Positions 44,694 through 56,180 of a DNA stretch of 64,000 nucleotides are shown here, in pieces. Location: positions 1,131,236-1,195,235 of the forward strand of contig CABFPE010000120.1 of assembly GCA_900660155.1 (NCBI GenBank), written 5' to 3'. The stretch's first letter is position 1. The number at the start of each line of letters is the position of its first letter. The notes under the pieces were generated by a model. It searched no databases, was not told where the DNA came from, and worked only from the letters and a program-made list of their open reading frames with translations. The translations under genes were made by a program, and so were the position numbers. The stretch is from Hofstenia miamia. Taxonomy: Eukaryota > Xenacoelomorpha > Acoela > Hofsteniidae.

Positions 44694-46533
44694 AAAATTG
44701 TACGTATAAATTACTCTTCTGAGAGGAAAACATTTGGTTTATATTAAATTCGTGTGAGACATTGTGGGTTATTAAAATACAAGCAAGTAGCCCTGATCAG
44801 AGGTGTTCCGCATTAGAGTTTGGAAAGACCCGTCTTAAAATTTAATTTAAGTTAGCCTATTTTGGTTTTGTAATAGCTCAAGAGAGTAACTCAAATTTCA
44901 GTATTACTGTGCCCTCTTTTGTTGATAAAAAGGAAAACAGTGAATTGTCAAATATCACAAGACATTTATAAAGAAGTGTTGTCTGTTTAACTTTTAAAAT
45001 AATAGAGAACCACTTCAGGTTTTATTAGTTATAATTCACCGTGCTTTTGATAAAATTTTAGAGGCTCGAGTTGACAATCATTTTGTTAACTTAGACATTA
45101 GTGATTTAAGAACTCTTTAGCAGTTAAGTTTTGGCCTTCTTAGTAGTAATCTACATTATAAAATTGCTACCAGAATTTGGTTCATATTTCGTCTTGTATT
45201 AAAGACTATTACAAAATAAAGCATAAGCTAGTTCGATTTATTTGAGGTATTTAATAAATTACTATTTCAAGACTAAGTTTGAAAATACGCTTTCTAAAAT
45301 CAAACTTATATTTACATATATTATTGAACTTGCAGTATAAGAAAATAAGGCAAAATTATTCTTACAATCCGGTACGATCAGTTGGTTTTAGAAATCGTCT
45401 GATTCACTGATTAAAGTTTGAGTTACAGTGACTTGAATCATTGTGGTGTTGAAACCTTATCATAGACAGGAATCTTTTCGTATTTTTAGTATTAATCATC
45501 GGACTTTTGATATACTTTTGAGAGTTCGAGTTCAAACCCACTTGTTGGAAAATTGAACAGTCGTGATTTTCGGATTTAATATTAGTGATTTAGTTTCCTT
45601 TCTCGGCTACACTTTAGGTTATAAAACTCCCGTTGACTTTTTCTAACGTAAATTTGGAATCTGTTGAAAAAGTCAACACCAAACTTTTCTATGATAGATA
45701 CAGCCAGGGTTAGCCCAGTGGGCCTTCAGGGTTGTCTTAGTAACACACTGGCAAAATATCTTGGCCATAGCTATAATATAACCTGAGATATAGGGTTGGA
45801 CCCCATCAAAATGTGTTGACTTTTTCTAACATGAAGTTGACTTTTTCAACCTTAAAAAAATTTTATTTTGTTTAATCCTAATTACAAGACTGGGTGAGGC
45901 CCAACCACTTATCTATGCTCACTGACCCTAATTAATACCATTTCATCAAATAAACCTTAAAAAATCAAAAAAAAATTTTTTTTGAAAAAAAAATATTTTT
46001 TACCCAAGTTTACCATCTTTGAAGAGTTGATACTCAACAATTTTAACAGTGATACCCATTTTTTATTGCAGATTCATGTAGATGAAGACTAGAACTTTCG
46101 AATGGTATATGTTTCAAGTCGATAGGACCAATATTGGTCCCTCAGCGGAGTCCAAAAAATTTCAAAAAATTTACTATGAGAAAATCAAAAAAATTTTTTT
46201 ATTTCACCAAAATGGTTTTTAAGCCATTTCCAGTTGTTTAAAAGCAAAAAAATCAATAAAAAAATTTTGTCCCCAAAAAAATTTTTTCGACCCGAGTTGA
46301 CCATGTTTAGGCCATCATATCTCGAAAATTTCTAAAGTAGTCCCCCACTTTTTATTGCAGATTCTTGTAGATCAAGAGTAGAACTTTCGAATGGTATATA
46401 GCACTTGCATGTAGGACCAATATCGGGCCCATAACTTTTATTTTAGAAAAAGTCAACATCACGTTTGAAAAAGTCAACGCGGACCAGTTGGAAAAAGTCA
46501 ACAGGGACAGAGCCCTAATCCGGTTTCACGACA
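44694..46533 (+). mobile_element. LTR retrotransposon, 3' LTR (5'-cut, with nested insertion)
   Basis: From 44694 the sequence follows 43358-44310 of the 5' LTR with scattered substitutions and small indels (for example TTCCGCATTAG for TTCCATGTTG...CATTAG). It is then interrupted at about 45631 by a foreign block and resumes with CCGGTTTCACGACA, ending at 46533, followed by CCTG. The differences between LTRs imply that the insertion is not recent. The first 1.1 kb of this LTR is lost at the gap. Confidence 0.8.
45631..46516. mobile_element. Nested repeat with GTTGACTTTTTC motifs
   Basis: This block of about 885 bases interrupts the 3' LTR only. GTTGACTTTTTC or its inverse GAAAAAGTCAAC occurs seven times: two near the left edge, two at 45813-45842 and three near the right edge. 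GTTGA(N5)TCAAC is itself palindromic. Inside are two diverged tandem segments (about 46021-46140 and 46310-46430), each with TTTTTATTGCAGATTC, AGAACTTTCGAATGGTATAT and AGGACCAATAT. No coding frame. I do not recognise the family. Confidence 0.65.
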
Positions 46534-46577
46534 CCTGTTAAACTTGATTAATGAATAAACAAGTGGCCATGAATCAA

Positions 46578-46715
46578 AATAATGCTCGTTTGAACGCAAT
46601 TTCATCAAATTGATGTACATCAAAAAGATGCTCATCTGAACGTACTTTCATCAAAAGATGCTCGTCTGAAAGCATCTTTAGTGATTATAGGGCTCGTCAG
46701 ACAAACTCATTGTTA
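46578..46715. repeat. GCTCGTCTGAAC repeat cluster, right side
   Basis: AATGCTCGTTTGAACGC, GATGCTCATCTGAACG and GATGCTCGTCTGAAAGC recur within 110 bases, mirroring the cluster at 41588-41800 on the far side of the LTR element. Confidence 0.6.
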
Positions 46716-48582
46716 GCACCTATTTTTAGTAAGCTTATGATTGGTTGATGTTTACAAGGACAGGCGCAATCTTCTTAAGATAAGGTCTAATGTCTTAGCT
46801 TCATGTTGCTGGGGATCCCCAATAAAGATCACCACTCCATGACTCAGTGGTCACAAAGGGTGCTACCAATGATTAAACCGTCTGGATTCTCTAAGGAATA
46901 AAACTCCCTCTCGATATTGCATTCCCGGATTTCATAAATATATTTATGGATAATCCAAGCCAAAACCAAGCAATTCTGCATGAACCATTCAATCTACAAA
47001 CATTCTTAATGAAAATATAAAGAATCTTTTTCAATAAGAACATATTTATTTTAAAAGGTTGTGAGTTTGCAATAACTAGAAAGGAAAAAAGATGCTCATA
47101 TCAAAAGCCTAACGTAAATATCAAAATTGAAATAATTTCTGCTAAGAAAATTAGAAATATTTGACTTGTTTTTAGATTCTTTTACTTGTAGGAATATAGA
47201 CTGCAATGCTTTCTTCTATGGTTGAATAGTCTGTGTTATTAAAAGAATTCTATTTTTGAAAGAGCTTAAGCAAACATGATATGTTTAATTGCAATTTTAT
47301 GTGTTCATGTCAATCTAATATATTGAACTATTTTCTCATACTAAGCCAAAGTATCTTTTATAGACATTAATATTAATCTTTAAGTGTTAACGTTGAGTTA
47401 CTTAATATGATGCACACGTAATGTTTTCAGTGTAAACAAAGAGTTTATTAGCATAAGAGTAAAATTTCTAAATATATAATACAACAATGCACCTCTATTT
47501 ACTTCCAAAAAATTAAAATAAATTAGTTCGTAATTAATATGAATTTATTTTTTTTGCAAATACATTAAAAATTTATTGGTGCAAGGTTCATGGTATATAC
47601 AATATTTCTTCAATGTAATTTATCATTGAAATTTTCATAAATTAAAACAAGCTTCTCAATATATTTTAGTTTTTATCACAACTATGAGAAGCCAACATAA
47701 TATAGAGAAACTAAAGCTTTTGAGCCACCAAAAAAATATATCTTTCCTAATAACTAAGAAATATCAAGTTATGCAACGACTGGGTTGAAATCCAATTGAT
47801 TGCTTATAAAGAAACAATGACAAGAATGATGATTTAACATAACACCACAGCAATTATATAAAAAATAAATAAACGAATCTAATTACCTAGTGAAAAACAA
47901 AAACTAGATTCAGATGAATTTGATGTACTTAATAATTATTTCCCAATTTTTGAGACAAATGAATATAAGCACAGCGCAAATTGCCCCAAGCTCTATTATA
48001 TATTTCTCTTGATGAAAGGCAACCAGCATTTGAAATAGTTTACCATGCAGAAAAATTTCGAAGTGATACAAAACTGTAGTCCCATAATGCAACCGTTAAA
48101 AATATTTTTTATATCGGTAATTACATTAGCACTTAGAAACAATTATCGGACGATATTACGCGACAGAAATATTTTGCAGAAGAAATTATTATTAATAAAA
48201 TAATTATTATTACAAAATTTATTTTTTGAACTTATTTTTAAAAATCCTCTATAAATAAAATCGAAATGCAAATAAAATCTTAATCAATTATTAAGATTTT
48301 AAGAAACTGCCTTCTGCTTTATTTATTAATCTTGGTTGTTGTATTTTTCATTGTCTTTAAGTTGAGACCATAATTCATTCCATAGTTCAATGCTAAAGGT
48401 TGTTTTGTCATCATTTTTTCCTAAATTTAAGCTATCTATTAGAATATGTTCTTAAGTGCATTTTAGTTTGTATTTTCTCTCCTGCCTTCAATTTAAAAAA
48501 TGTTTCTAAAGATTTTAGTTTTTGTAAGTATTGACATTCAAAATGAACAATTTATCATCATTCTTTTATTGAGTGTTGTTAA

Positions 48583-48590
<8 letters not shown>
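46716..48590. other. No gene seen
   Basis: AT-rich DNA. The frame 47910-48092 has no support. A (TA)n tract ends at the N at 48620. Confidence 0.5.
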
Positions 48591-48619
<29 letters not shown>

Positions 48620-48620
48620 N

Positions 48621-48990
48621 GAGAGAGAGAGATAGTTTCTTGATCTCTTGTATCATTTTCTGCATTATATTCATAGCTTCGTTTTGAAATGTTAACTTAT
48701 TATCAAAGAGGGCTCCTAAGTATATAATTTTAGTCTCTTCTTGTATGATATTATCATTTATTCTTAACATTAATTTTTAATTCTTTTTAGATTTTTCACA
48801 GTATAATATTGCATTTTGTAGCGCTCTTAGGGAATCAAAATACTTGATTGAAATGAGCAGGGTGTCAACAGCATATTGGGCAAGTTTTGTGTTTTCACTA
48901 AATCGATGTTATTAAGATAAACTTTGAATATCAATGGTCATAGAACTGTGCCTTGCGGTATTACTTTATTAAGTATATGTTTATTACAGA
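48621..48990 (-). pseudogene. Decayed non-LTR reverse transcriptase fragment
   Basis: On the minus strand the frames read VIPQGTVL then PLIFKVYLNNID (the PQG...P.LF..Y.ND block), LAQYAVDTLLIS (the YADD block, here with AVDT), and finally IIYLGALFDNKLTF (the YLG...D..L.W block), in the correct order. Stops and a frameshift separate them. The loss of the first Asp of the YADD pair alone would disable it. The fragment stops at an N next to a (TA)n tract. It is of the jockey/CR1-like kind and distinct from the relic at 3540-4891. Confidence 0.75.
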
Positions 48991-51350
48991 TTTCAAATTT
49001 TTATCAATATTGAATGATTAAGACGCGATTAAGTAATGATAGCTTTTTTGTTGTTTGTTTTTCCTACATAGTTATATTCACTGATCATGGGAGTCCTTAG
49101 AACAAATGGAATTAACATTCTCGAAGAATGTTTCTTAAATTACTTACAGATACTTACTATTAAAAAAGTTACATCAATCTCTATTTAATGCAAACTTTTT
49201 AGGTTCTGGAAGTAGTTATGCCAGCAATATCCTTTAATATTTAGCTTTAGTATATAATTATTTAATATCAATTTCCTTCCTTTTTTCTATTACTTTTGGA
49301 GCATTTCAATTTGATTGGCAAAAAAAGAATGATTTCAATAATTTTCGATGCTAGTAATTGATGAAGAGCAAAATTTTTACTAAAAATTACAATTTTGTAG
49401 TAAACTTTAAATGCTTATGAATATTTCATGTGTTATCTATGAATTCACTCCGCAAGTCCTCCTTCGAAATCATAAAAAAAGTTTTTATTAAGTTGATTAA
49501 ATTAATTAATAATAAATTTTCAAATTGTGATATAAAACCATCTCTGTGCATTACTCTATAATGGAAGAATATGCATGGAATAGAGTTTTAATTCTAAATC
49601 ACATTGTAAGTCTTTTAAATTTTTGATGGATTTTTTAAGAAATTTTGAGGTTTATTCTTCCGATTGCATTTACTTACATTAACACCCGTGGTAGCTTGAA
49701 TTGGCCATGACTTCTGAATTTCTGCACTATGGGATTCAAAGAGGGTCATACGCTAAACCAAATAATTGGTATCAATTGTTTTTTTATACTGAAGATCTGT
49801 ATTTTAGGAAGTTTACTTCAATATGTCCAAATTTAAATCCAATTACCTTAAATTGATTATTAGTAATGTTGATTGGTAACCAAGTTTTAATTATTGTAGT
49901 TTATTTGTAACCAAGATTGATAATTTGTAACTTGGATTATATTTTTAACGTTGATTTCATAAATATACTGTTATTTTGACATGTTCAAGACCGTCTCTGG
50001 GAGAATTTGAATTAGCTTAAAATATCCTAATTTCTAGTACTTCAGATTATAGAATAGTATTTTTATCATAAATGTTTACTTTTACATTATCATTCAGTTG
50101 CGAATGAATATTTTGAATAACTTCAATGTATTATCCGAAACCAAAATTCGAAATGATTGTGAACCAATTGCGATTAATACTTTTTTTGTGTTGTAGTAAT
50201 TTAGAATTTGTGTTTTCGTTTACTGTTATTGTTTCCTATTAGACTAAATCTTGGCATTGAATTTACAGTACGAAATTTGGAAGACGGATCCCATATGCAT
50301 ATCAATATGAATGTCATAGCTTCGAATGGGGCGTCTATTTATATATTAAAGCAAACTATATGAACAATCGAAATACCAACAAGATAAAAAAATTTTTAAT
50401 TGACGAACACCTAATACAATAAAATTTCAATAAATGACATTACATCCAAATCTCTACTGCGAGTTCATTATTAGTCTTGGTGTGCGGTGGGAATCATGAT
50501 TATTCAACTGATCTGCATTTAAAATGATTATTCAGAATGATAAACATCTTGAATGTAGTTGCATCTGCAATTTTCAAAAAATAACACTGTATTTTTCTTG
50601 CATCGTACATTAATATTTTTTCAGTATTCAAAAATTGTTCGGTTAATGCCATTTAAGATTTGATAATCGCTCTTTAATAAATTCATATACATTTCTAAAG
50701 AATGATAGCATATATTTTACACATTATTTATCTAATTATTAAAGGAAATATTGTTTATCAATATTCAAACGTTGTCTCCATGCCTTATATTTATCAAGTT
50801 GTTGCTTACTATGTTATTGTACTACAAGTTTTCTAGACAAACTAACAGATCACGCATAATAGTAGTGATTGCGTTTGAAACTTTGAACAGAGTAAAGTTT
50901 AAAGTACAGCTTCTGACAGTAAGAATTTTACAATTTCACGATCTACTAAAAGTGCATGTGAACAAACAAAATTATAATACTACATTTATTTACTACAACA
51001 ATTATTGCAGAAAGTTCATTAGAATTTGAATGTTTAAAAATTTGATTGCACGTATTAAATGGCATCTGCTATTTAAATGCAAACATAATTAAAAAATATG
51101 CCGTTGAAATTAAATACTGCACGGGATTATTCTAAAATATATCTTAGTATTAACAATATTTTTTGTTTTCAAATCTCAAATCGCGATATTTGTAGTTTCT
51201 TTTTTAAACATTCAAGGAAAGCGCTTTATCCGTTCTCTTAGAAGAACCGAGTTTAAGGCACTTAAGATTTTTTAATGCTTTAGTTAGTATGAATATATTT
51301 CATATATATCTAAGTGATGTATTAACATGATTTCAAAATAAAAACCTTTA
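48991..51350. other. No gene seen
   Basis: AT-rich DNA; the frame 50751-51029 has no motif or splice support. Confidence 0.5.
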
Positions 51351-51480
51351 CATATTATGTGTATGCAAATGCAGTCATGGTATATAATGAGACATGTATT
51401 CAACACCAGAATTTGATTATTATAAGTTTTATAAAATTATTTATGTATTATTATATAATATATCGAACTATTTACATAAA

Positions 51481-51611
51481 GATATATATATATCTATATA
51501 TATATATATATATACTGTATATATATGTATATATGCATTTATATTATATATATATATTGTTTTATATATATGTATATATATAATATATGTATATATATAT
51601 ATATATATATA
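51481..51611. repeat. Imperfect (TA)n/(TATG)n tract
   Basis: About 130 bases of TA repeats with interruptions, ending at an N. Low-complexity frames of Ile and Tyr arise from it and are not genes. Confidence 0.9.
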
Positions 51612-51612
51612 N

Positions 51613-51935
51613 TATGGTAATGCATTATTGTGTGTGTCCACCACCACCAAAGGTTGTTTGAACGTCATGTTCGCAATTCTCATTTGTGCAACATTTATCA
51701 TTCCCTTCGTGTCGATATAATCCCCTGACGTGTTAATTAATCTTTTGTTACAATTCTTCATGTCTTCTCATTGAAATCACAATTTCGTAGCACATTCATC
51801 AGTGATTATAGATGTTGCTGCTCCAGTATCGATTGTGGCTTTTGTCATCACTCCATTAATGGCTATTGTTATTGTATTCATCATGTCGAGGTTCGTTAGG
51901 ATCATTATCACTGCACGGTTGTTAGTTTTCTGACT
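51613..51935 (-). pseudogene. Retroelement aspartic protease fragment
   Basis: On the minus strand the frame reads INGVMTKATIDTGAATSIIT, containing the DTGA active site of retroelement proteases, and continues with a stop or two into INTSGDYIDTKGMI and PLVVVDTHNNALP. This matches the protease of Ty3/gypsy-like Pol. It is bounded by Ns at 51936 and 51612, so neighbouring pol domains are not seen. A link to the LTR element at 42220-46533 is possible but the strands differ. Confidence 0.72.
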
Positions 51936-51936
51936 N

Positions 51937-52462
51937 TATTGAGCCACTAATTTTAAAAATATATTTCTGCAATAAAGAATAAAATAGCTTTGATTTTATC
52001 TCTAGGCTCAATTTTGGCATTTTGAATTCAAATTTTCATGTGATTTTCTAATGAAAAATATAGTTTTCATCCTATGCCTCTGTGAAAGGGCGCCGTAAGA
52101 ACTATCTCCTTAAATATACATGCTATGTAATTTAAAGTTAAAAATTGGAACTCACAGTAAAAAATTAGTTTATTCTAAACTTTGTGTACGAATTTATTCA
52201 TAAAATTTGGAAATATTAAGAGTGGAATTTTGTAAAAATCCTAACACATCACTGATTTTGATGTAAATTCACTCAAAATAATGGGATTTTAGCAACAGTT
52301 GAGTGTACAATTCGTCCAGACACGGGAAAACATTAATGCAAAAATTTCAGAATAAACTAACTGTTTTACACTGAATTCGATTTTTTCACTATAATTTTCA
52401 TAGCATGATTATTTATAGAGATATTTTTAGGGTGCCTCTTCACAGAGGCATGGAATGAAACT

Positions 52463-52498
<36 letters not shown>

Positions 52499-52830
52499 GT
52501 TAAATTATCACACAAATAATAAGAGCAGCACTCATACATCAATTATTGCATTGTTGATTCAATTCCTAGAAATGAATCTGTTTATCCAATCTGAATTGAG
52601 AAATTTCGCATTTTGTACCTTGAGCACTTAGAAAAAAGAGCAAAGTTCTTTGTTGTGAACTATTTAATTATGACACTCCTCGAAGTTATACCGCGTAAGT
52701 TTAGACAGATTTGAAACCTTTATAGCTGAATTTTCCAAATGAAATTATTTATAGAGTGAACGAAGAACAGATTTTGTGTCACTCGTCAACCAAATGTTAT
52801 CACGCATTCAACGCGTGCAATTGTCAACAC
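51937..52830. other. No gene seen
   Basis: AT-rich DNA. GTGCCTCTTCACAGAGGCA at about 52434 is a short hairpin, and CCTATGCCTCTGTGAAAGGGCGCC at 52073 carries the same words inverted, so 52073-52455 may be a small inverted-end repeat. A (TA)n tract lies at 52463-52498. Confidence 0.35.
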
Positions 52831-52915
52831 GTTTCTATATAAATATTGAAACGTTAGTTCATATTTCTACTTGAATCTATAGAGATCACATCTTTCGAAA
52901 TCAGCTTGTAATAAA

Positions 52916-53026
52916 ATGACTTGGTGGGATAGCCTTACAACTCCAGCTTCATCAACCACAGCTTCAGTAGTATTACCAAAATCTCTATTTCAAAAGGACA
53001 CAACTACTTCTTGGTTCAATACCCAG
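52916..53026 (+). CDS. Candidate first coding exon, unknown protein
   Basis: ATG at 52916 opens 37 codons (MTWWDSLTTPASSTTAS to SWFNTQ) ending exactly at a consensus donor, CAG|GTAAGC. A TATAAAT lies near 52839, with a plausible transcription start region between. The start sequence context AAAATGA is good. The peptide is Ser/Thr-rich and has no signal peptide. I do not recognise it. The next exon must begin in phase 0. The candidate exon at 61069-61359 is also in phase 0, on the same strand, with the intervening DNA containing a minus-strand gene and transposons, so joining them is speculative. A hAT-type MITE lies 126 bases into the intron. Confidence 0.55.
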
Positions 53027-53151
53027 GTAAGCTATTCATTGTAATGCTTAAGAAATTCGATTTTTTCAAAGTACTTATGTGAAGCTACTGTTCTTACAAG
53101 GTTGCTTTCCATTAGCAATGGAAACTGTGGATATAGTAAAATTACCAAAAT

Positions 53152-53503
53152 CAGACTTGTCAACGAGCCCAGCTTGAGCGCAGTATTTGATATACAACGA
53201 GCCCAAAACGAGCCTATTTTAGGCAAAGCAAGTTTATAGTTCTGCTTGTTAATTTGAGTATGAAGATTTTTCCTATTTTTTGCAGTCAGTATGCCTTTCC
53301 TATAATCTTATTTAAGAAATATTTATAAATAATAGGAAGAGCACAAATAATTCTTTGAGCACAATATTTTTAAAAAAATACCGAGCTAAAACGAGCCTCA
53401 TTCAAAGATTTTATGTGGCGAGCCGAGCCGAGCCGAACTTACACAAAATTTAAACGAGCCGAGCCGAATCGAGCTTGGAAATGTCGGCTCGTTGACAAGT
53501 CTG
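53152..53503 (-). mobile_element. hAT-type MITE (GAGCCGAGCC family), complete copy
   Basis: The ends CAGACTTGTCAACGAGCC and GGCTCGTTGACAAGTCTG match the 19972-20339 copy, which it follows in reverse orientation over nearly its full length. The flanks ACCAAAAT and AACAAAAT (53144-53151, 53504-53511) are an 8-bp duplication with one change. 352 bp, no coding frame. Confidence 0.88.
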
Positions 53504-53511
53504 AACAAAAT

Positions 53512-55037
53512 GGTCTACAATGATGTTTTTGTTAAAATTAATAATTTAAAATTTGCTGAAATTTTATAATTTCAAAATTCATGAAAACATTTTTTAATCT
53601 TACAATATTTTTGAATTAGCCATAAGCCTACACTTTAGAATCAAACATCCTCCAATCAATCAAGCAGTTCGGATAGTGCCAGAGACTATTTACTCACAGA
53701 CAGCAGCTTTTACATTAGACAGTGAGACGGTCGTCCTTCCTTAGTCTTTGTATAGTTTGTAGATTTGTGGAATGAATTAGTTTTTAGTTCAGATGCATTC
53801 AAATATATTTGAATTCTATGCATTTCGTAATTGTAATAGCTGCAAGATGTAAATCAGCACTGATAATTAGAATAAGTTACATATATTCTAATTTTTTAAA
53901 TAGCTATAAACTTTAGGAATCAAGTTATATTCATTTAAACACCTATGAAATTTTCTGTTGCTTTATTTCTTCTAATTAAATATGTTAATGGAGTAAATTT
54001 AAATTATAGCAAACAAAAAATTTTTAAAGTAGTCATATATTTGTATTTACTGTTATATGCCTAGAAATAGGAATGCCAACAAAATTTGAAAACCATTATA
54101 TGAATGTTCCTGCATTGAGTTCCAACATTCAGTGTTGAATATAAAGAGCTAACACATTAATTGGCCTTGTAATCAAAAGAGTAAAAATTAAGCAAATAAG
54201 TTCTTTTAATCATTGAGTGCACAGAATTAATGCAATTAAAGTTTCGAAAATAATTAAGTTATTAGTCTTGTGCGAAGAAAGCATTGAGAAAAAATCAGGC
54301 AGTATCTTGTTTTATAATGTATTTGATATTCATATGATCCAATAGAGATAGATTTCTGCTTAAGAAATTTTTTTTGGGCGTCATTAAACATTTGTTGAGT
54401 TTTTGAAAATCTAAAGTTAAAAAAATTTATAGTTTCAGCAATCTAGGGTTTTGAAATTAGAATAATTATTAAATTTACTTTTTGGGATCTCTTATAAATT
54501 TTGCTATAAAATGAGTTGCAAGTAATATTAACAAAAGCTGCTTATAATTAAGAATTTGTAATCTATAGGACTTATTCTTGAAAATTGAGAGACCTCAAAC
54601 ACATAAAGCAACTTGTATCCTTGTTTCAATAATCTTAGAAGGGACACTCAAAATATATTTGAAAGATTTTCGATTGCAAAAACATTCACACGCAACTGTC
54701 AGTTGACAGATCCTACTAAAAGTTTAATTATTCAATTATAATTACTCAATGCTAAATGACGTCAAATGACACAGCAATATATCAAACATATTGGTTGATA
54801 ATGATACTCGTTTAGCTTTACATATTTAAACTATCATACAAAATAAACTAACAACAAACTGAAAAGTTTACAATATAAAATTAACTGAAAATTGAAAACT
54901 CATTAAAGTCATGCAAAGAATTGATATATAGAAAATATCAAAATTGTGTTTTGCTAGAAGTTACAATAGTTTGAAATTTGCGTTTGTCAATATTAGGTGG
55001 TTGCATCGCCATGTTCAATTTTCTAGATTAAAACAGC

Positions 55038-55041
<4 letters not shown>
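53512..55041. other. No gene seen
   Basis: AT-rich DNA without recognisable features. Confidence 0.5.

Positions 55042-55076
<35 letters not shown>
55042..55076. repeat. (TA)n microsatellite
   Basis: Pure TA tract of about 35 bases. Confidence 0.95.
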
Positions 55077-55079
<3 letters not shown>

Positions 55080-55149
55080 GGGAAACACCATCGGTAGGTG
55101 TAAGGTAGATGCCTCTGCTGCAAATATATACAATATACTTGCATATATT

Positions 55150-55800
55150 AAATATACAATGCAAATGAAATTTCCGGCCGACCACTATTAGCTGTGGACG
55201 GCTAACTACGGGTTCTGGCCTTAAAATTTCCAGCTGGTACCAACTCTGGGCTGAATCCGGATAGTATAATCACGGCATGATAAATCCGGGCAGGCGGAAC
55301 AGGGCAGGGTAAAATTGAGATCCAGGTAAATCCGGATAAAATTGGAAATTGAATACTAAATTCTGGAATACATCAACAATTTATTCTTCATTAATTTTAA
55401 CAGTTTTCTCGCTTAACTTTCTTAGTTTCCTTTCAATAAAAAATTCATTTTCTTGATAAGCGGGTAAAAATGAGGAGTTGGCGTGGCTGGCTAAACATTT
55501 TTACAGGCTGTTTGAAAACAACATATTATATAAAGTAACAAGATTGCACTATATTGTTTAATTTCATTTATTGCTGTAAGCTAAAGGATCTTGTTGATTA
55601 AAACTTTGCAGATTGCGTGCTGGAAAGATATAAAACTTTTGATTAATTTACCCATGACAATGCCTGCAGAAGTCATTTTATGTGAAATATATGAGAGGTT
55701 AGAACTCCTGAAATATGGCAGTTAATCCAGATAAATCTGAACAGGATAATAAAAATGCAATTTCGAACAGGACAGAATAGTTTTTCTTTCAAACTCAGCT
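55150..55800. repeat. Possible transposon remnant with AATCCGG/CAGG words
   Basis: GATAAATCCGGGCAGGCGGAACAGG and TAAATCCGGATAAAATTGG near 55275-55345 are echoed by TTAATCCAGATAAATCTGAACAGG near 55722-55745. GC content is above the surroundings. Ends are unresolved. Confidence 0.35.
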
Positions 55801-56180
55801 CTATTTCAGTCGTTCAGATGATCAGTCTAATGGTGATCATGCATTAAACACGAATTGGCCTATGAGCCATTTTTTTTGCTTGATTATTCACTCAGAAAAA
55901 ACACTAGCAGGTACAGATACTTTCAATTATGTTGATAAACTCATTGGATTTACTGATAGTAGAAATTTTGTTTCTATTCTATAAGTTTCGCATTTGAAAC
56001 ATCAGATGAAAATATATTCTCAAGAAGTGGTTGCTGTTCTAGTGTTAATGATCTTAACGGATACTATAGATAATTTCACATAGATCGTTTGAAATGAATT
56101 TAAGGAAGTCTAATTGTATTTATCAAATTATTTAAATGGTAAGTGCATAAATAATGTTTTTGGTAATATCATGTAGAGAT

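Noticed and set aside
51359-51720. Ile/Tyr-rich frames
   Set aside because: Translation of a (TA)n tract.
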